A stretch of 64,000 nucleotides of DNA from Microbacterium sp. Root553 (GTDB lineage: Bacteria; Actinomycetota; Actinomycetes; Actinomycetales; Microbacteriaceae). This document shows positions 50,225 to 59,222 of this stretch, piece after piece. The DNA lies in NCBI RefSeq assembly GCF_001426995.1, contig NZ_LMFY01000001.1, positions 2,229,675 to 2,293,674 on the forward strand. The letters are read 5' to 3'. The position numbers were made by a program, and so were the translations under genes. How positions within the stretch are numbered: the first letter of the stretch is position 1; every line of letters starts with the position of its first letter. Below the pieces are notes generated by a model that was not told where the DNA came from, did no database searches, and saw only the letters and a program-made list of their open reading frames with translations.

Positions 50225-51934
50225 TCAGCCGCGTGCGCGAGACGAGATCTGGAGTCCATGTCGTTCGTTCAGGAGCAGTCGCGTCTGCTCGAGTTCGGCA
50301 TCGTGCCGTGCCCGGTCCCAGTCGAGCAGAGAAGCGAGCGCGTCTGCAAGCTCCTCGAGCACATCCGCGTCTGCATTGCCGGTGAAGGCGATGCTGGTGC
50401 GGCGCAGGATCACGTCCTGCAGTCGGGCGACCATCTCGTTCTCGACCATCCAGGCGAGCTCACGGGTGGACAGGTCGCCGCCGGCGAGGGGTGCGTCCTC
50501 GCCCTGCTCGATGTGGGCCCAGACCTGGGCGGCGCGCGTGCCGTACCGGGCGAGAAGACGCTCGGCGCGATCTCCGGCGCCGGGCAGGTTCTCCTGGATC
50601 CAGATCCGACGCGCCTTCTCGGTGCGAGGGAAGTCTCGGCCGCCACCGATGGCGCGACCGGCGGTCGACACCGTGCGGGTGCGTCCGAGGAGTCCGAGGA
50701 CCACGTCCGACAGGGACTCGCCGAGAGCGCGGAAGGTCGTCCACTTTCCTCCGACGAGGCTGACGAGCGGGGCGGCGCCCTTCTCGTCGACCTCGATGCG
50801 GTAGTCACGGGATACGAAACCGGGTGCGGTGTCCTCATGGCGAGGAAGCGGGCGGATGCCGGAGAAGTTGAAGACGATCTGCTCGCGCGTCACATCGATC
50901 TCGGGGAACACATGGTGGATGAGGTCGAAGAAGTAGTCGATCTCCTCTTCCGTGCACACCGGGACCTCGCGCGGGTCGGCGTCGATGTCGGTGGTCCCGA
51001 CGAGCACGCGGCCCTTGAGCGGGTAGATGAGCACGATGCGTCCGTCGGAGTGCTCGAAGAAGATCTCGCGTCCGCGGGTCGCCTCGAGCAGCTCCGGGTG
51101 ATCCAGCACGATGTGCGAGCCCTTGGTGCCGCCCATGAAGCGGGTGTCGGTGCCGAGCGCGTCGTTGGTGAGGTCGGTCCACGGACCCGAGGCGTTGACG
51201 ACGACGTCGGCGGTGATCGGGAACTCCGTGCCGCTCTCGCGGTCGCGGAGCACGACGTTCGCTCCGTCGCGCGAGATCGCCTCGACGTAGTTCAGTGCGA
51301 CCGCTCCCGGGTGCGCGGCGAGTCCGTCCTGGAGGACGTCGAGGGCCAGGCGCTCGGGATCGTGCATCGAGGCGTCGTAGTAGGTCGCCGTGTACTTGAT
51401 GTTCGGGTCGATCGCGGGAAGCTCGGCGAGCGACTTCTTGCGTCCGAGGAACCGGTGACGCGGCACGGTGCCGCCATCGCGGGAGAACGTGTCGTAGATC
51501 GTGAGACCGATCTTGATCAGGAACGCACCGCGCTCCTGGGGCTTCCCGCTCTTGTGCGTGAGGAAGCGCAGCGGCGCCGAGAGGATGCCCGAGAACGTGG
51601 AGTAGATCGGGATCGTGGTCTGCAGCGGTTTGACGTAGTGCGGAGCGATCTTGAGCAGGCCGTTGCGCTCCTCGACCGACTCGCGGACGAGTCGGAATTC
51701 GCCGTTCTCCAGGTAGCGGATGCCGCCGTGGATCATGTGGCTCGACGCGGCGGATGCACCCGAGGCGAAGTCCCCGCGCTCGACGAGCACGACGTCGACG
51801 CCCTGAAGGGCGAGATCTCGGAATGTGGAGATGCCGTTGATGCCGGCTCCGATGACAAGGACGGTCGTACGTCCGGATTCACGGACCGCGCGGACTTCGG
51901 CGCGTTCCGGTGATGAGTGTGTCGACTCGATCAT
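50225..51934 (-). CDS. glpD: glycerol-3-phosphate dehydrogenase (quinone-linked)
   Basis: A 569-residue flavoprotein that oxidises sn-glycerol-3-phosphate at the membrane. The FAD motif is VLVIGAGINGIS (GxGxxG), followed by VVLVERGDFASGASAASSHMIHGGIRYLE in outline (key GASAASSHMIHGGIRYLE). DVVVNASGPW, VGTTDIDADP and LVSLVGGKWTTFR are further family sites. The C-terminal domain has a helical DUF4128-like end. AAGGG lies 8 bases ahead of the ATG. It is the first gene of glpD-glpF-glpK, divergent from the SorC-type regulator. Confidence 0.95.
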   Translation of the reverse strand: MIESTHSSPERAEVRAVRESGRTTVLVIGAGINGISTFRDLALQGVDVVLVERGDFASGASAASSHMIHGGIRYLENGEFRLVRESVEERNGLLKIAPHYVKPLQTTIPIYSTFSGILSAPLRFLTHKSGKPQERGAFLIKIGLTIYDTFSRDGGTVPRHRFLGRKKSLAELPAIDPNIKYTATYYDASMHDPERLALDVLQDGLAAHPGAVALNYVEAISRDGANVVLRDRESGTEFPITADVVVNASGPWTDLTNDALGTDTRFMGGTKGSHIVLDHPELLEATRGREIFFEHSDGRIVLIYPLKGRVLVGTTDIDADPREVPVCTEEEIDYFFDLIHHVFPEIDVTREQIVFNFSGIRPLPRHEDTAPGFVSRDYRIEVDEKGAAPLVSLVGGKWTTFRALGESLSDVVLGLLGRTRTVSTAGRAIGGGRDFPRTEKARRIWIQENLPGAGDRAERLLARYGTRAAQVWAHIEQGEDAPLAGGDLSTRELAWMVENEMVARLQDVILRRTSIAFTGNADADVLEELADALASLLDWDRARHDAELEQTRLLLNERHGLQISSRARG

Positions 51935-51999
51935 CTTCGACCCTTCTCTCTCTGCTTGCACCCAGCTTCGACCCATGCGCCCGTTACGCGCAAGCCAGC

Positions 52000-52013
52000 T
52001 GCACATATGTGCA
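52000..52013. promoter_or_regulatory. palindromic operator between glpD and its regulator
   Basis: TGCACATATGTGCA, a perfect 14-bp palindrome in the 102-base gap between divergent glpD and the sugar-binding regulator. A TTGCAC half site lies near 51955. Confidence 0.6.
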
Positions 52014-52036
52014 AGTATCGAGGGGAGGAGGTCGTC

Positions 52037-53008
52037 ATGAGCCAGTCCGACGCGGGATTCCGCGACGCGAAGCTGATCGCCGCGCTCACCGCCGCGCAGC
52101 TCTATTACATGCAGGACAAGACGATGGAGGTCATCGCCAAGGAGTTGAAGACGTCCCGATCCTCGGTGTCGCGGCTGCTCAGCTTCGCGCGGGAGAGCGG
52201 GCTCGTCGACATCCGCATCAATTCCCCGCTGGAACGGCTCGGGATGCTGGAACAGCACATCAAGGATCGCTACCACGTGGTCGCGCACGTCGTGCCGATC
52301 CCGGAGATCGTCAGCGAGGTCGAGCGCCTCGACCGCGTCGCCCTGACGGCGGGGCGCCTGCTCTCGCAGTTCGTGGACTCCAACATGATCGTCGGTGTGG
52401 CCTGGGGGTCGACGATCAGCGCGGTCAGCAGGGGGCTCACCCAGAAGGAGACCCACAACACCACGTTCGTGCAGCTCAACGGCGCGGGCAACACGCAGAC
52501 CAGCGGCGTGGAGTACTCCAGCGACATCCTGCAGAGATTCGGCAGCGCCTTCGGAGCGCAGGTGCAGCAGTTCCCGGTGCCGGCGTTCTTCGACGACCCG
52601 TCGACCCGGGAGGCGATGTGGCGAGAGCGCAGCACGCGTCGGGTGCTCGATCTGCAGTCCAAGATGGACATCGCCGTGTTCAGCCTCGGTTCTCCCGCGG
52701 CCGAAGTGCCGAGCCGCGTGTATGTCGGCGGCTACCTCAGCCGCGACGACTACCGCAGTCTGCGCGAGGACCACGCGATCGGCGACGTCGCCACCGTGTT
52801 CTTCCGTGCGGACGGGTCGTGGCGGGACATCCGCGTCAATGCCCGGGCGACGGGCCCGGGACTCGACCGGCTCCGCCGCGTGCCACGGCGGGTGTGCGTG
52901 GTCTCCGGCGTGCCCAAGCTCGTCAGTCTGCGCGCGGCGATCGCGGCCGAGCTCGTCACCGACGTCGTCCTCGATGAGGGGCTCGCGCGCCGACTCCTCG
53001 ACGACTGA
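52037..53008 (+). CDS. SorC/DeoR-type sugar-binding transcriptional regulator
   Basis: A 323-residue regulator. The N-terminal HTH (about 15-55) contains MEVIAKELKTSRSSVSRLLSFARESGLV. The C-terminal sugar-phosphate-binding domain starts near 70 and includes NMIVGVAWGSTI, KMDIAVFSLGS and VSGVPKLVSLRAAIAA. GGGGAGGAGG lies 7 bases before ATG 52037. An upstream in-frame start (MCKYRGEEVV) exists, but this one is better supported. Its position across the palindrome from glpD suggests it controls the glp operon in place of a classical GlpR, sensing a glycerol-phosphate-like ligand (inference). Confidence 0.87.
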   Translation: MSQSDAGFRDAKLIAALTAAQLYYMQDKTMEVIAKELKTSRSSVSRLLSFARESGLVDIRINSPLERLGMLEQHIKDRYHVVAHVVPIPEIVSEVERLDRVALTAGRLLSQFVDSNMIVGVAWGSTISAVSRGLTQKETHNTTFVQLNGAGNTQTSGVEYSSDILQRFGSAFGAQVQQFPVPAFFDDPSTREAMWRERSTRRVLDLQSKMDIAVFSLGSPAAEVPSRVYVGGYLSRDDYRSLREDHAIGDVATVFFRADGSWRDIRVNARATGPGLDRLRRVPRRVCVVSGVPKLVSLRAAIAAELVTDVVLDEGLARRLLDD

Positions 53009-53011
53009 GGA

Positions 53012-54163
53012 CTACGGCTCCTGCGTCGATGACTCCGGGCCGGTGCGGAACTCTCTGATCAGATGCTGCACCACCGCGCGGAGATCGCCGCCGGTCGCGT
53101 TCGCGATGGTCAGCTGGCGCTCGTAGCTGGCACCGTCGCTCAGGATCGTGCCGATGCTGCCGAACTCCCGGACGCACCCGAGTTCGACCGCGATCGGAGC
53201 CAGCTCCTCGAGGATCTCGACGAGATGCTCTCGCACCGGGCGCTGGGTGCCGTCGGCATCCACGATCACGCGCGCGTCGAGTCCGTACCGTGCGGCACGC
53301 CACTTGTTCTCGCGGTGGAACCACGCCGGCATCCGGGAGAGGGAGCGCCCCTCGTCCATCTGACGCGAGAGATGCTCCACGAGGACCTGTACGAGTGCTG
53401 CGACCGCGGCCAGCTCGGGCAGCGACGAGAGGCCGTCGCACGCGCGCACCTCGATCGTGCCCCACCGCGGTGCCGGACGGATGTCCCACCGCACTTCTGT
53501 GGCATCGGCCATGACCCCCGTGCGCACCATGTCGTCGAGGTACGACTCGTACTCCGACCAGTCCTGCAGCGGCCAGGGCAGGCCGGCCGTCGGGAGCTGC
53601 TGGAACACCAGCGCGCGGTTCGAGGCGTAACCCGTGCGCTCGCCCGCCCAGAACGGGCTGGATGCCGACAGCGCCTGCAGATGAGGCAGGTAGGCGGCGA
53701 GGGCGTTGATGATCGGGATGACCTTGCGCTGATCCTCGACGCCGATGTGGACGTGGATGCCCCAGATCATCATGTTGCGGCCCCACCACTGGGTGCGCTC
53801 GATCAGCGTGTGATAGCGCGTCTTGTCGGTGACCGCCTGATCGAACCACTGTGCGAACGGGTGGCTTCCGGCGGAGAGCAGCTCGATCCCGGCGGGATCC
53901 GTGGCGGAGCGGACCGCGGCGATCGCGTTGGCGATGTCGTCGACCGCGTGGGCCACCGAATCGCCGATCCCGCTGGTCACCTCGATCGTGTTGGTGAGAA
54001 GTTCGCCGGTCACCGTGTGGCGCTCGTGGGCGCTCTCCGCCTCGAGAGCGGAGAGGAGCTCGGGCGCGCGTCCGACCAGATCGCCGCTCACCGGATCGGC
54101 GAGCATGATCTCCCACTCCAGGCCGACGGTGGACCGCGCCGACGGCGCGAATTCGAGCTTCAC
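53012..54163 (-). CDS. ybdK: carboxylate-amine ligase, YbdK type
   Basis: A 383-residue member of the glutamate-cysteine-ligase-2 superfamily. It has RSTVGLEWEIML at the start, the active-site TVTGELLTNTIEVTSG and GIHVHIGV, and the late RVEVRACD-like block TIEVRACDGLSSLPELAA. YbdK proteins show weak gamma-glutamyl-cysteine ligase activity, and the true substrate is unsettled. GTG 54163 is used because CAGACT sits 6 nt before it; GTG 54169 is an alternative start. It is convergent with the SorC gene (3-base gap). Confidence 0.82.
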   Translation of the reverse strand: MKLEFAPSARSTVGLEWEIMLADPVSGDLVGRAPELLSALEAESAHERHTVTGELLTNTIEVTSGIGDSVAHAVDDIANAIAAVRSATDPAGIELLSAGSHPFAQWFDQAVTDKTRYHTLIERTQWWGRNMMIWGIHVHIGVEDQRKVIPIINALAAYLPHLQALSASSPFWAGERTGYASNRALVFQQLPTAGLPWPLQDWSEYESYLDDMVRTGVMADATEVRWDIRPAPRWGTIEVRACDGLSSLPELAAVAALVQVLVEHLSRQMDEGRSLSRMPAWFHRENKWRAARYGLDARVIVDADGTQRPVREHLVEILEELAPIAVELGCVREFGSIGTILSDGASYERQLTIANATGGDLRAVVQHLIREFRTGPESSTQEP

Positions 54164-54217
54164 GAGCACAGTCTGACACGCGTCGTCGGCGACACGGCAC
54201 CCACCGTGTCGCCGCGT

Positions 54218-54247
54218 TTCGCTCCTGAGCCGGGGATCTGGCAGAAT
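54218..54247 (+). promoter_or_regulatory. rpsP operon promoter
   Basis: -35 TTCGCT (54218-54223), 18-nt spacer, -10 CAGAAT (54242-54247) inside CTGGCAGAATA. A leader of about 115 nt follows, with the small palindrome GGGTGTGCACCC near 54310. Confidence 0.5.
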
Positions 54248-54371
54248 AGAAGGTCGGACGACGTGCTCGACCCTCTATCCAGCGCTCGTCCTCCTATTTG
54301 AGCTTCCGCCGGGTGTGCACCCCACGCTCCAGGCGATCGGTTCGTCACCTTCCACACAATTCAGGAGAATC

Positions 54372-54806
54372 GTGGCTGTCAAGATTCGTCTCAAGCGCCT
54401 GGGCAAGATCCGCGCGCCTTACTACCGCATCGTCGTCGCCGACTCGAAGACCAAGCGCGATGGTCGCGTCATCGAGGAGATCGGCAAGTACCACCCCACC
54501 GAGGAGCCCTCGTTCATCGAGATCGACTCCGAGCGTGCGCAGTACTGGCTCTCCGTCGGCGCACAGCCGACCGAGCAGGTCGCCGCTCTGCTCAAGATCA
54601 CGGGCGACTGGGGCAAGTTCAAGGGCGACAAGAACGCCAAGTCGACGCTGAAGGTCAAGGAGCCCAAGGTTCCGTTCGAGATCGACTCGTCGAAGAAGTC
54701 CGTCGTCAAGCCCAAGGCCGAGAAGAAGGTGGAGGCCCCCGCTGAGGAGGCTCCCGCCAAGGCCGACGCGGAGGCCGCTGAGGCTCCCGCCGCCGACGCA
54801 GAGTAA
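54372..54806 (+). CDS. rpsP: 30S ribosomal protein S16
   Basis: A 144-residue ribosomal protein. The core (1-85) is [30 protein letters not shown] in outline (key [17 protein letters not shown]). The C-terminal 60 residues are a Lys/Ala/Glu-rich extension usual in actinobacteria. The start GTG has AGGAGA 3 bases upstream. It leads the conserved rpsP-KH-rimM-trmD operon, and the leader of about 115 nt may hold ribosomal protein control. Confidence 0.95.
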   Translation: MAVKIRLKRLGKIRAPYYRIVVADSKTKRDGRVIEEIGKYHPTEEPSFIEIDSERAQYWLSVGAQPTEQVAALLKITGDWGKFKGDKNAKSTLKVKEPKVPFEIDSSKKSVVKPKAEKKVEAPAEEAPAKADAEAAEAPAADAE

Positions 54807-54812
54807 TCCGTC

Positions 54813-55043
54813 GTGCTCGCCGCCGCGCTCGAACACATCGTCAAGGGGATCGTCGATCACCCTGAGGATGTCCGTATCAACGCCTCCACATCGCCGCGAG
54901 GCGACATCCTCGAGGTGCGTGTGCACCCCGATGACCGTGGACGCGTGATCGGGCGCGGCGGCCGCACCGCGAAGGCACTGCGTACGCTCGTCTCGGCGCT
55001 GGCCGATGGGCGTCGCGTCCGCGTCGATGTCGCGGACGACTGA
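54813..55043 (+). CDS. KH-domain RNA-binding protein (KhpA type)
   Basis: A 76-residue single KH domain protein. The GxxG loop is VIGRGGRTAKALRTLV. Homologues (YlqC/KhpA) bind RNA and are linked to cell-size control and ribosome function. GTG start, 6 bases after rpsP. It ends 1 base before the chosen rimM start. Its role in actinobacteria is not established. Confidence 0.88.
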   Translation: MLAAALEHIVKGIVDHPEDVRINASTSPRGDILEVRVHPDDRGRVIGRGGRTAKALRTLVSALADGRRVRVDVADD

Positions 55044-55044
55044 C

Positions 55045-55638
55045 GTGGTTGCGAAGGATCGCAACCAGGGCAAGAACCAGCTGCGCGTCGGGCGTCTCGT
55101 CAAGGCCCATGGCCTCAAAGGCGCTCTCAAGCTGGAGTTGTACACCGACAACCCGGAGCGACGCTTCACGCCGGGTGCCGAGTTCACGTTGCAGGTGCCC
55201 GAGGCATCTCCGTGGCACGGCAAGACCGTCACCGTCCGCGAGTACCGCGTGATGAACGGCAATCCTGTCGTCTTCCTGAACGACGTCGACGACCGAGAGG
55301 GTGCCGAGACGCTCGTCCGGGCCATCCTCTGGATCGACCAGGACGTCGACGAGGTCGAGGACGACGCATGGTTCGACCACCAGCTCGTCGGGCTCGACGT
55401 GTTCCGTGACGACGTCGTGATCGGCAAGGTTGCCCGCGTCGAGCACTTCCCGGCACAGGATCTGCTGATCGTCCGCGCCGGCGAGGCCGAGATCCTCGTC
55501 CCGTTCGTCAAGGCGATCGTCCCCACCGTCGACGTCGCGGCAGGGCGGGTCATCGTGACGCCCCCTCCCGGGCTCTTCGAAGAGCTTCCCGACACCGCGG
55601 ATGCGGGGGAGCCCGAGGGCTCCGACGCATCCGAGTGA
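55045..55638 (+). CDS. rimM: ribosome maturation factor RimM
   Basis: A 197-residue 30S assembly factor. The N-terminal barrel begins [29 protein letters not shown] in outline (key [17 protein letters not shown]), and the PRC-barrel follows from about 105 ([12 protein letters not shown]). It binds S19 and the 16S 3' domain. GTG 55045 starts 1 base after the KH gene; ATG 55027 in the same frame is the alternative start and would overlap it by 17 bases. A short acidic tail ends the protein. trmD follows with its own promoter. Confidence 0.9.
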   Translation: MVAKDRNQGKNQLRVGRLVKAHGLKGALKLELYTDNPERRFTPGAEFTLQVPEASPWHGKTVTVREYRVMNGNPVVFLNDVDDREGAETLVRAILWIDQDVDEVEDDAWFDHQLVGLDVFRDDVVIGKVARVEHFPAQDLLIVRAGEAEILVPFVKAIVPTVDVAAGRVIVTPPPGLFEELPDTADAGEPEGSDASE

Positions 55639-55645
55639 CCGCGGG

Positions 55646-55651
55646 TACGGT
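55646..55651 (+). promoter_or_regulatory. internal -10 element for trmD
   Basis: TACGGT, 6 nt, GTG 55658. It lies inside the rpsP operon. Confidence 0.5.
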
Positions 55652-55657
55652 TCCTCC

Positions 55658-56368
55658 GTGCGCATCGACGTCCTCTCGATCTTCCCGTCGTACTTCGACG
55701 GTCTGACACTCTCGCTGCTGGGCAGGGCGCAGAGCTCCGGCATCCTCGACCTGCGCGTGCGCGATCTGCGCGACTGGACCTCGGACCGCCATCGCACCGT
55801 CGACGACACTCCGTACGGCGGCGGGGCGGGCATGGTCATGAAGCCCGAGCCGTGGGGACTCGCGATCGACGAGCTGACGACGCCGCCGGAGTCCGTCGAG
55901 ACGACCGCGCCGACGATCATCTTCCCCTCGCCCGCCGGCGAGGTGTTCACCCAGGCGACGGCCCGCGATCTGAGCACCCGCGATCACCTCATCTTCGGCT
56001 GCGGCCGCTACGAGGGCATCGACGAGCGGGTCTTCGAGTACGCAGCGTCGCGAGGCGAGGTGCGCCTGATCAGCCTCGGCGACTACGTGCTCAACGGGGG
56101 CGAGGTCGCCACCATGGCGATGATCGAGGCGATCGGTCGGCTCATACCCGGCGTGGTGGGCAATCCCGAGAGCCTGGTGGAGGAGTCCCACGAGGACGGT
56201 CTGCTCGAGTACCCCTCCTACACGAAGCCGGCGGTCTGGCGGGAGCGAGCGGTTCCCGATGTCCTGCTCAGCGGCAACCACGGCGTGATCGCCTCCTGGC
56301 GCCGAGACCAGCAGATCGAGCGGACCCGTCGGCGGCGGCCCGACCTGCTGCCCGACGACCCCTCTTAG
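55658..56368 (+). CDS. trmD: tRNA (guanine37-N1)-methyltransferase
   Basis: A 236-residue SPOUT methyltransferase that makes m1G37 to prevent frameshifts. The knot region has [16 protein letters not shown] and [35 protein letters not shown] starts the protein, and [17 protein letters not shown] is the SAM/tRNA part. Start GTG 55658 begins at the conserved first strand, and an internal -10 lies 6 nt ahead, so it can be made independently of rpsP. It ends 36 bases before the methyltransferase gene. Confidence 0.95.
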   Translation: MRIDVLSIFPSYFDGLTLSLLGRAQSSGILDLRVRDLRDWTSDRHRTVDDTPYGGGAGMVMKPEPWGLAIDELTTPPESVETTAPTIIFPSPAGEVFTQATARDLSTRDHLIFGCGRYEGIDERVFEYAASRGEVRLISLGDYVLNGGEVATMAMIEAIGRLIPGVVGNPESLVEESHEDGLLEYPSYTKPAVWRERAVPDVLLSGNHGVIASWRRDQQIERTRRRRPDLLPDDPS

Positions 56369-56391
56369 AGAGGTCCGCTCCTTCGCGCTGA

Positions 56392-56397
56392 TAGCGT
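56392..56397 (+). promoter_or_regulatory. -10 element of class I methyltransferase gene
   Basis: TAGCGT, 6 nt, ATG 56404. Leaderless message inferred. Confidence 0.5.
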
Positions 56398-56403
56398 CGC
56401 ACC

Positions 56404-57141
56404 ATGGCTGATGAGGTGCTGGCGAAGTCTTTCGAGCTGATCGGGACCGAGTACGACCGGTACCGCCCCGGGTTTCCCGCGGCGGCGGTCGATGTGCTCT
56501 GTCCCCACCCCGTGCGCGCCGCTCTCGATCTCGGTGCCGGCACCGGCAAGTTCACGGAGCTGCTCGCCGACAGGGCGGAGCGTGTCAGTGCGGTCGAACC
56601 CTCCCCGGCGATGATCTCCGTGCTGCGTTCCAAGCTCCCGGACGTCGATGCCATGCTCGGCAGCGCCGAGCAGATCCCGGTGGAGTCGGGATCGATCGAC
56701 CTCGTCACCGTCGCGCAGGCCTTCCACTGGTTCGACCGGGAACCGGCCTGCGCGGAGATCGCCAGGGTCCTCGTCAGCGGGGGAGCGCTCGGGCTGATCT
56801 GGAACCACTCGGATCCGGAGTGCCCCTGGGATCGAGCGGCGCACCGGATCGCGCACCCCGCCGTGGCCGCGTCGGATGACACCACCAGCAGCGCCGGCGA
56901 GGAGCTGCCGGGATTCGAGTTCGTCCGGCGAGAGCAGATCCGGTGGGTGGAGAGGATCCGCCGTGACGCCTACCTGAAGCGCTGGTCGACGGTCAGCACG
57001 TTCCTGGTGGCGGACGACGCGACCAGGGCGGAGATGTCCGCGCAGATCGAGGCCGTGCTCGATGCCGACCCGCAGACGCACGGCCGCACGGAGTTCGACC
57101 TTCCGGTCGTCACCGACGTCTATCTGTACCGGAGCCTCTGA
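56404..57141 (+). CDS. class I SAM-dependent methyltransferase
   Basis: A 245-residue protein with motif I LDLGAGTGKFTELL, motif II AVEPSPAM and the QAFHWFD loop, typical of the UbiE/TAM-like COG2226 group. The substrate is unknown. The N-terminal YDRYRPGFPAAAVDVL is the usual start. It is separate from trmD, with its own leaderless-type promoter, and convergent with map by 16 bases. Confidence 0.85.
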   Translation: MADEVLAKSFELIGTEYDRYRPGFPAAAVDVLCPHPVRAALDLGAGTGKFTELLADRAERVSAVEPSPAMISVLRSKLPDVDAMLGSAEQIPVESGSIDLVTVAQAFHWFDREPACAEIARVLVSGGALGLIWNHSDPECPWDRAAHRIAHPAVAASDDTTSSAGEELPGFEFVRREQIRWVERIRRDAYLKRWSTVSTFLVADDATRAEMSAQIEAVLDADPQTHGRTEFDLPVVTDVYLYRSL

Positions 57142-57157
57142 GAGGGTCGGGCACGTC

Positions 57158-57940
57158 TCAGTCGACGCCGAGGAAGGAACGGTCGGTGAGGACGATCGGC
57201 CCGTCGGCTGTCACGGCGACCGTGTGCTCGGAGTGCGCTCCGCGTGAGCCGTCGACACTGCGCAGCGTCCAGCCGTCGGGGTCGGTGACGAGTTCGTCCG
57301 TCGTCTCGAGCAGCCAGGGCTCGAGTGCGAACACGAGACCCTCTCGAAGCGGGAATCCCCGGCCGGCGCGGCCGTCGTTCGGCACGTGCGGATCGCCGTG
57401 CATGATGCGCCCGACGCCGTGGCCGCCGAAGTCGGTGTTGATGGAATAGCCCTCGCCGTGCGAGATCGCGGCGATGGCGGCCGAGATGTCACCGATCCGG
57501 TTGCCCACCACGGCGGCGGCGATGGCGGCGTCCAGCGCACGCTCCGTCGTCTCGATGATCCGCAGATCCTCGTCCCGCGGGGTCCCGACCACGAAGGACA
57601 CGGCCGAATCCGCGACCCAGCCGTCGACGGATACGGCGAAGTCGAGGGAGACCAGATCGCCGTCTCGCAGCACGTAGTCGTGGGGGAGTCCGTGCAGCAC
57701 GGCGTCGTTGATCGACGTGCAGATCACCTTGCCGAAGGGGCTCGCTCCGAAGGACGGGTGGTAGTCGATGTAGCAGGACTCCGCGCCTGCCTTCCGGATC
57801 AGATCGTGCGCGCGACGGTCGATCGACAGCAGATTGGTGCCGACCTTCGTCTCCTCGCGCAGGGTGGCCAGCGTCTCGGCCACGAAGCGGCCCGCGGCGC
57901 GCATCTCGTCGATCTCGGCAGGTGTGCGCAGTTCGATCAT
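57158..57940 (-). CDS. map: type I methionine aminopeptidase
   Basis: A 260-residue metallopeptidase that removes the N-terminal Met. Metal ligands are seen as D in LDFAVSVDGWVADSA (two Asp), H in GGHGVGR, E in FALEPW and E in HSEHTV. The active-site His is HGLPHDY. Start ATG 57940 follows GAGAGGAC at 7 bases. The gene stands alone, away from secY/adk. A second map copy may exist elsewhere. Confidence 0.93.
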   Translation of the reverse strand: MIELRTPAEIDEMRAAGRFVAETLATLREETKVGTNLLSIDRRAHDLIRKAGAESCYIDYHPSFGASPFGKVICTSINDAVLHGLPHDYVLRDGDLVSLDFAVSVDGWVADSAVSFVVGTPRDEDLRIIETTERALDAAIAAAVVGNRIGDISAAIAAISHGEGYSINTDFGGHGVGRIMHGDPHVPNDGRAGRGFPLREGLVFALEPWLLETTDELVTDPDGWTLRSVDGSRGAHSEHTVAVTADGPIVLTDRSFLGVD

Positions 57941-58067
57941 CGGGGGTGTCCTCTCGTCATCTCCATTCTCGTCGATCCGTGCGGTTCCGGCGTTCGCCGA
58001 GACGGGACCGCACGAGCATCCCGCCCCGCTCTCAGCGAACACCGAGTGCCGACCGCCCCGTGGGTCG

Positions 58068-58073
58068 TAGCAT
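58068..58073 (+). promoter_or_regulatory. -10 element of the 58080 gene
   Basis: TAGCAT, 6 nt, ATG 58080. Confidence 0.5.
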
Positions 58074-58079
58074 CGAGGC

Positions 58080-58568
58080 ATGAGGTTGCGTCAGGCGTTC
58101 TTCCGGTGGTTGATCCCCTCGGCCTTCCTGCTGCCCCTGTGGCTGTTCATCGGCTGGGGAGTGTTCCAGGGCGGGTGGGCGATCCTCTGGGTGCTGTTCA
58201 TCGCGGTGCCGTCGGTGTTCGTCGGACAGCTCTTCCTCACCCTCCTCACGCGATCGCGTCCGTCGGTGCGCGCCGAGCGCGCAGTGTCCTGGTGGGACGT
58301 CGCGGGGTTCACCGTCTGGCACGGACTGACCATCGCCGTCGGATGCTTCATCGACGGCGCGTTCGGATGGTTGCTCGCCGCGGCCGTCGTGGTCGGCATC
58401 GGCCTGGTCTGGCTGCAGCTCTGGCAGCTGTGGAGCGAGGCGAAGGGCAACGGCGCGCGCTTCCGGGAGACGATCGCCTGGTCGACCGTGCCGGGTGTGG
58501 ATGAACCGGCACCGGCGACCCGAGCGCATGAGGTCATCGTGGTGCGCGAGAGCGACGAGCGGGCCTGA
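58080..58568 (+). CDS. small conserved membrane protein
   Basis: A 162-residue protein with four hydrophobic helices (about 12-33, 38-58, 70-92, 96-118) and a charged C-terminal tail. WW and WLQLWQLW aromatic runs are notable. I know of no assigned function; databases sometimes label such genes transporter permease on weak grounds, and I would not. ATG 58080 lies at the inferred transcription start. It precedes the rplS promoter. Confidence 0.6.
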   Translation: MRLRQAFFRWLIPSAFLLPLWLFIGWGVFQGGWAILWVLFIAVPSVFVGQLFLTLLTRSRPSVRAERAVSWWDVAGFTVWHGLTIAVGCFIDGAFGWLLAAAVVVGIGLVWLQLWQLWSEAKGNGARFRETIAWSTVPGVDEPAPATRAHEVIVVRESDERA

Positions 58569-58598
58569 GCCCCGACTCGGCGACGGCTCGGCGACGTT

Positions 58599-58627
58599 TT
58601 GGTCGCACGCGTCATCCGTGGCAGAAT
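58599..58627 (+). promoter_or_regulatory. rplS promoter
   Basis: -35 TTGGTC (58599-58604), 17-nt spacer, -10 CAGAAT (58622-58627) in GTGGCAGAATG. The -10 block GGCAGAAT is shared with rpsP. The 130-nt leader contains the hairpin GGCTC..CCCCAGGGGAGCC near 58645-58665. Confidence 0.55.
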
Positions 58628-58757
58628 GAATGTTTGTGCCGTGACCGGCTCTGCCCCAGGGGAGCCCGCGGACGCTTAGGCGCCGTTCAGCACACATCGT
58701 TCTTATTCCTTCCTACATCATGCATCCGACCTGAGGCGAGTGCAGAGAGAGACGATC

Positions 58758-59105
58758 ATGCAGATCCTCGACGCCGTCGACGCAGCATCGCTGCGTACCG
58801 ACGTTCCCGTTTTCAACCCCGGTGACACGGTCAACGTGCACGTGAACATCACCGAGGGCACCCGCTCGCGTATCCAGGTCTTCAAGGGCGTCGTCATCGG
58901 CCGCCAGGGCGATGGCGTGCGCGAGACCTTCACCGTTCGCAAGATCAGCTTCCAGGTGGGCGTCGAGCGTACCTTCCCGGTGCACTCCCCGGTGATCGAC
59001 CACATCGAGGTCGTCACCCGCGGTGATGTGCGTCGCGCGAAGCTGTACTACCTCCGCCAGCTGCGGGGCAAGAAGGCCAAGATCAAGGAGAAGCGCTTCA
59101 ACTGA
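58758..59105 (+). CDS. rplS: 50S ribosomal protein L19
   Basis: A 115-residue ribosomal protein. Marks are [34 protein letters not shown] in outline (key [13 protein letters not shown]), [21 protein letters not shown] and the C-terminal [15 protein letters not shown] ends about 7 bases before ATG 58758. A long leader and its own promoter suggest independent control, not as part of the trmD operon. The strong hairpin after the stop ends the transcript. Confidence 0.96.
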   Translation: MQILDAVDAASLRTDVPVFNPGDTVNVHVNITEGTRSRIQVFKGVVIGRQGDGVRETFTVRKISFQVGVERTFPVHSPVIDHIEVVTRGDVRRAKLYYLRQLRGKKAKIKEKRFN

Positions 59106-59120
59106 CGCGCAGGTTCTCCA

Positions 59121-59153
59121 CAGCACCCCGGGACACGATGTCCCGGGGTGCTG
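59121..59153 (+). terminator. terminator after rplS
   Basis: CAGCACCCCGGGACA (59121-59135), loop CGA, TGTCCCGGGGTGCTG (59139-59153), then TGTTCTCC. A perfect 15-bp stem. Confidence 0.85.
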
Positions 59154-59222
59154 TGTTCTCCCCGGGGTGTGCGACCCTTGATACTGCCGTCTCCGAGCGG
59201 TGCGAGACAGTGAAGGAACCTG

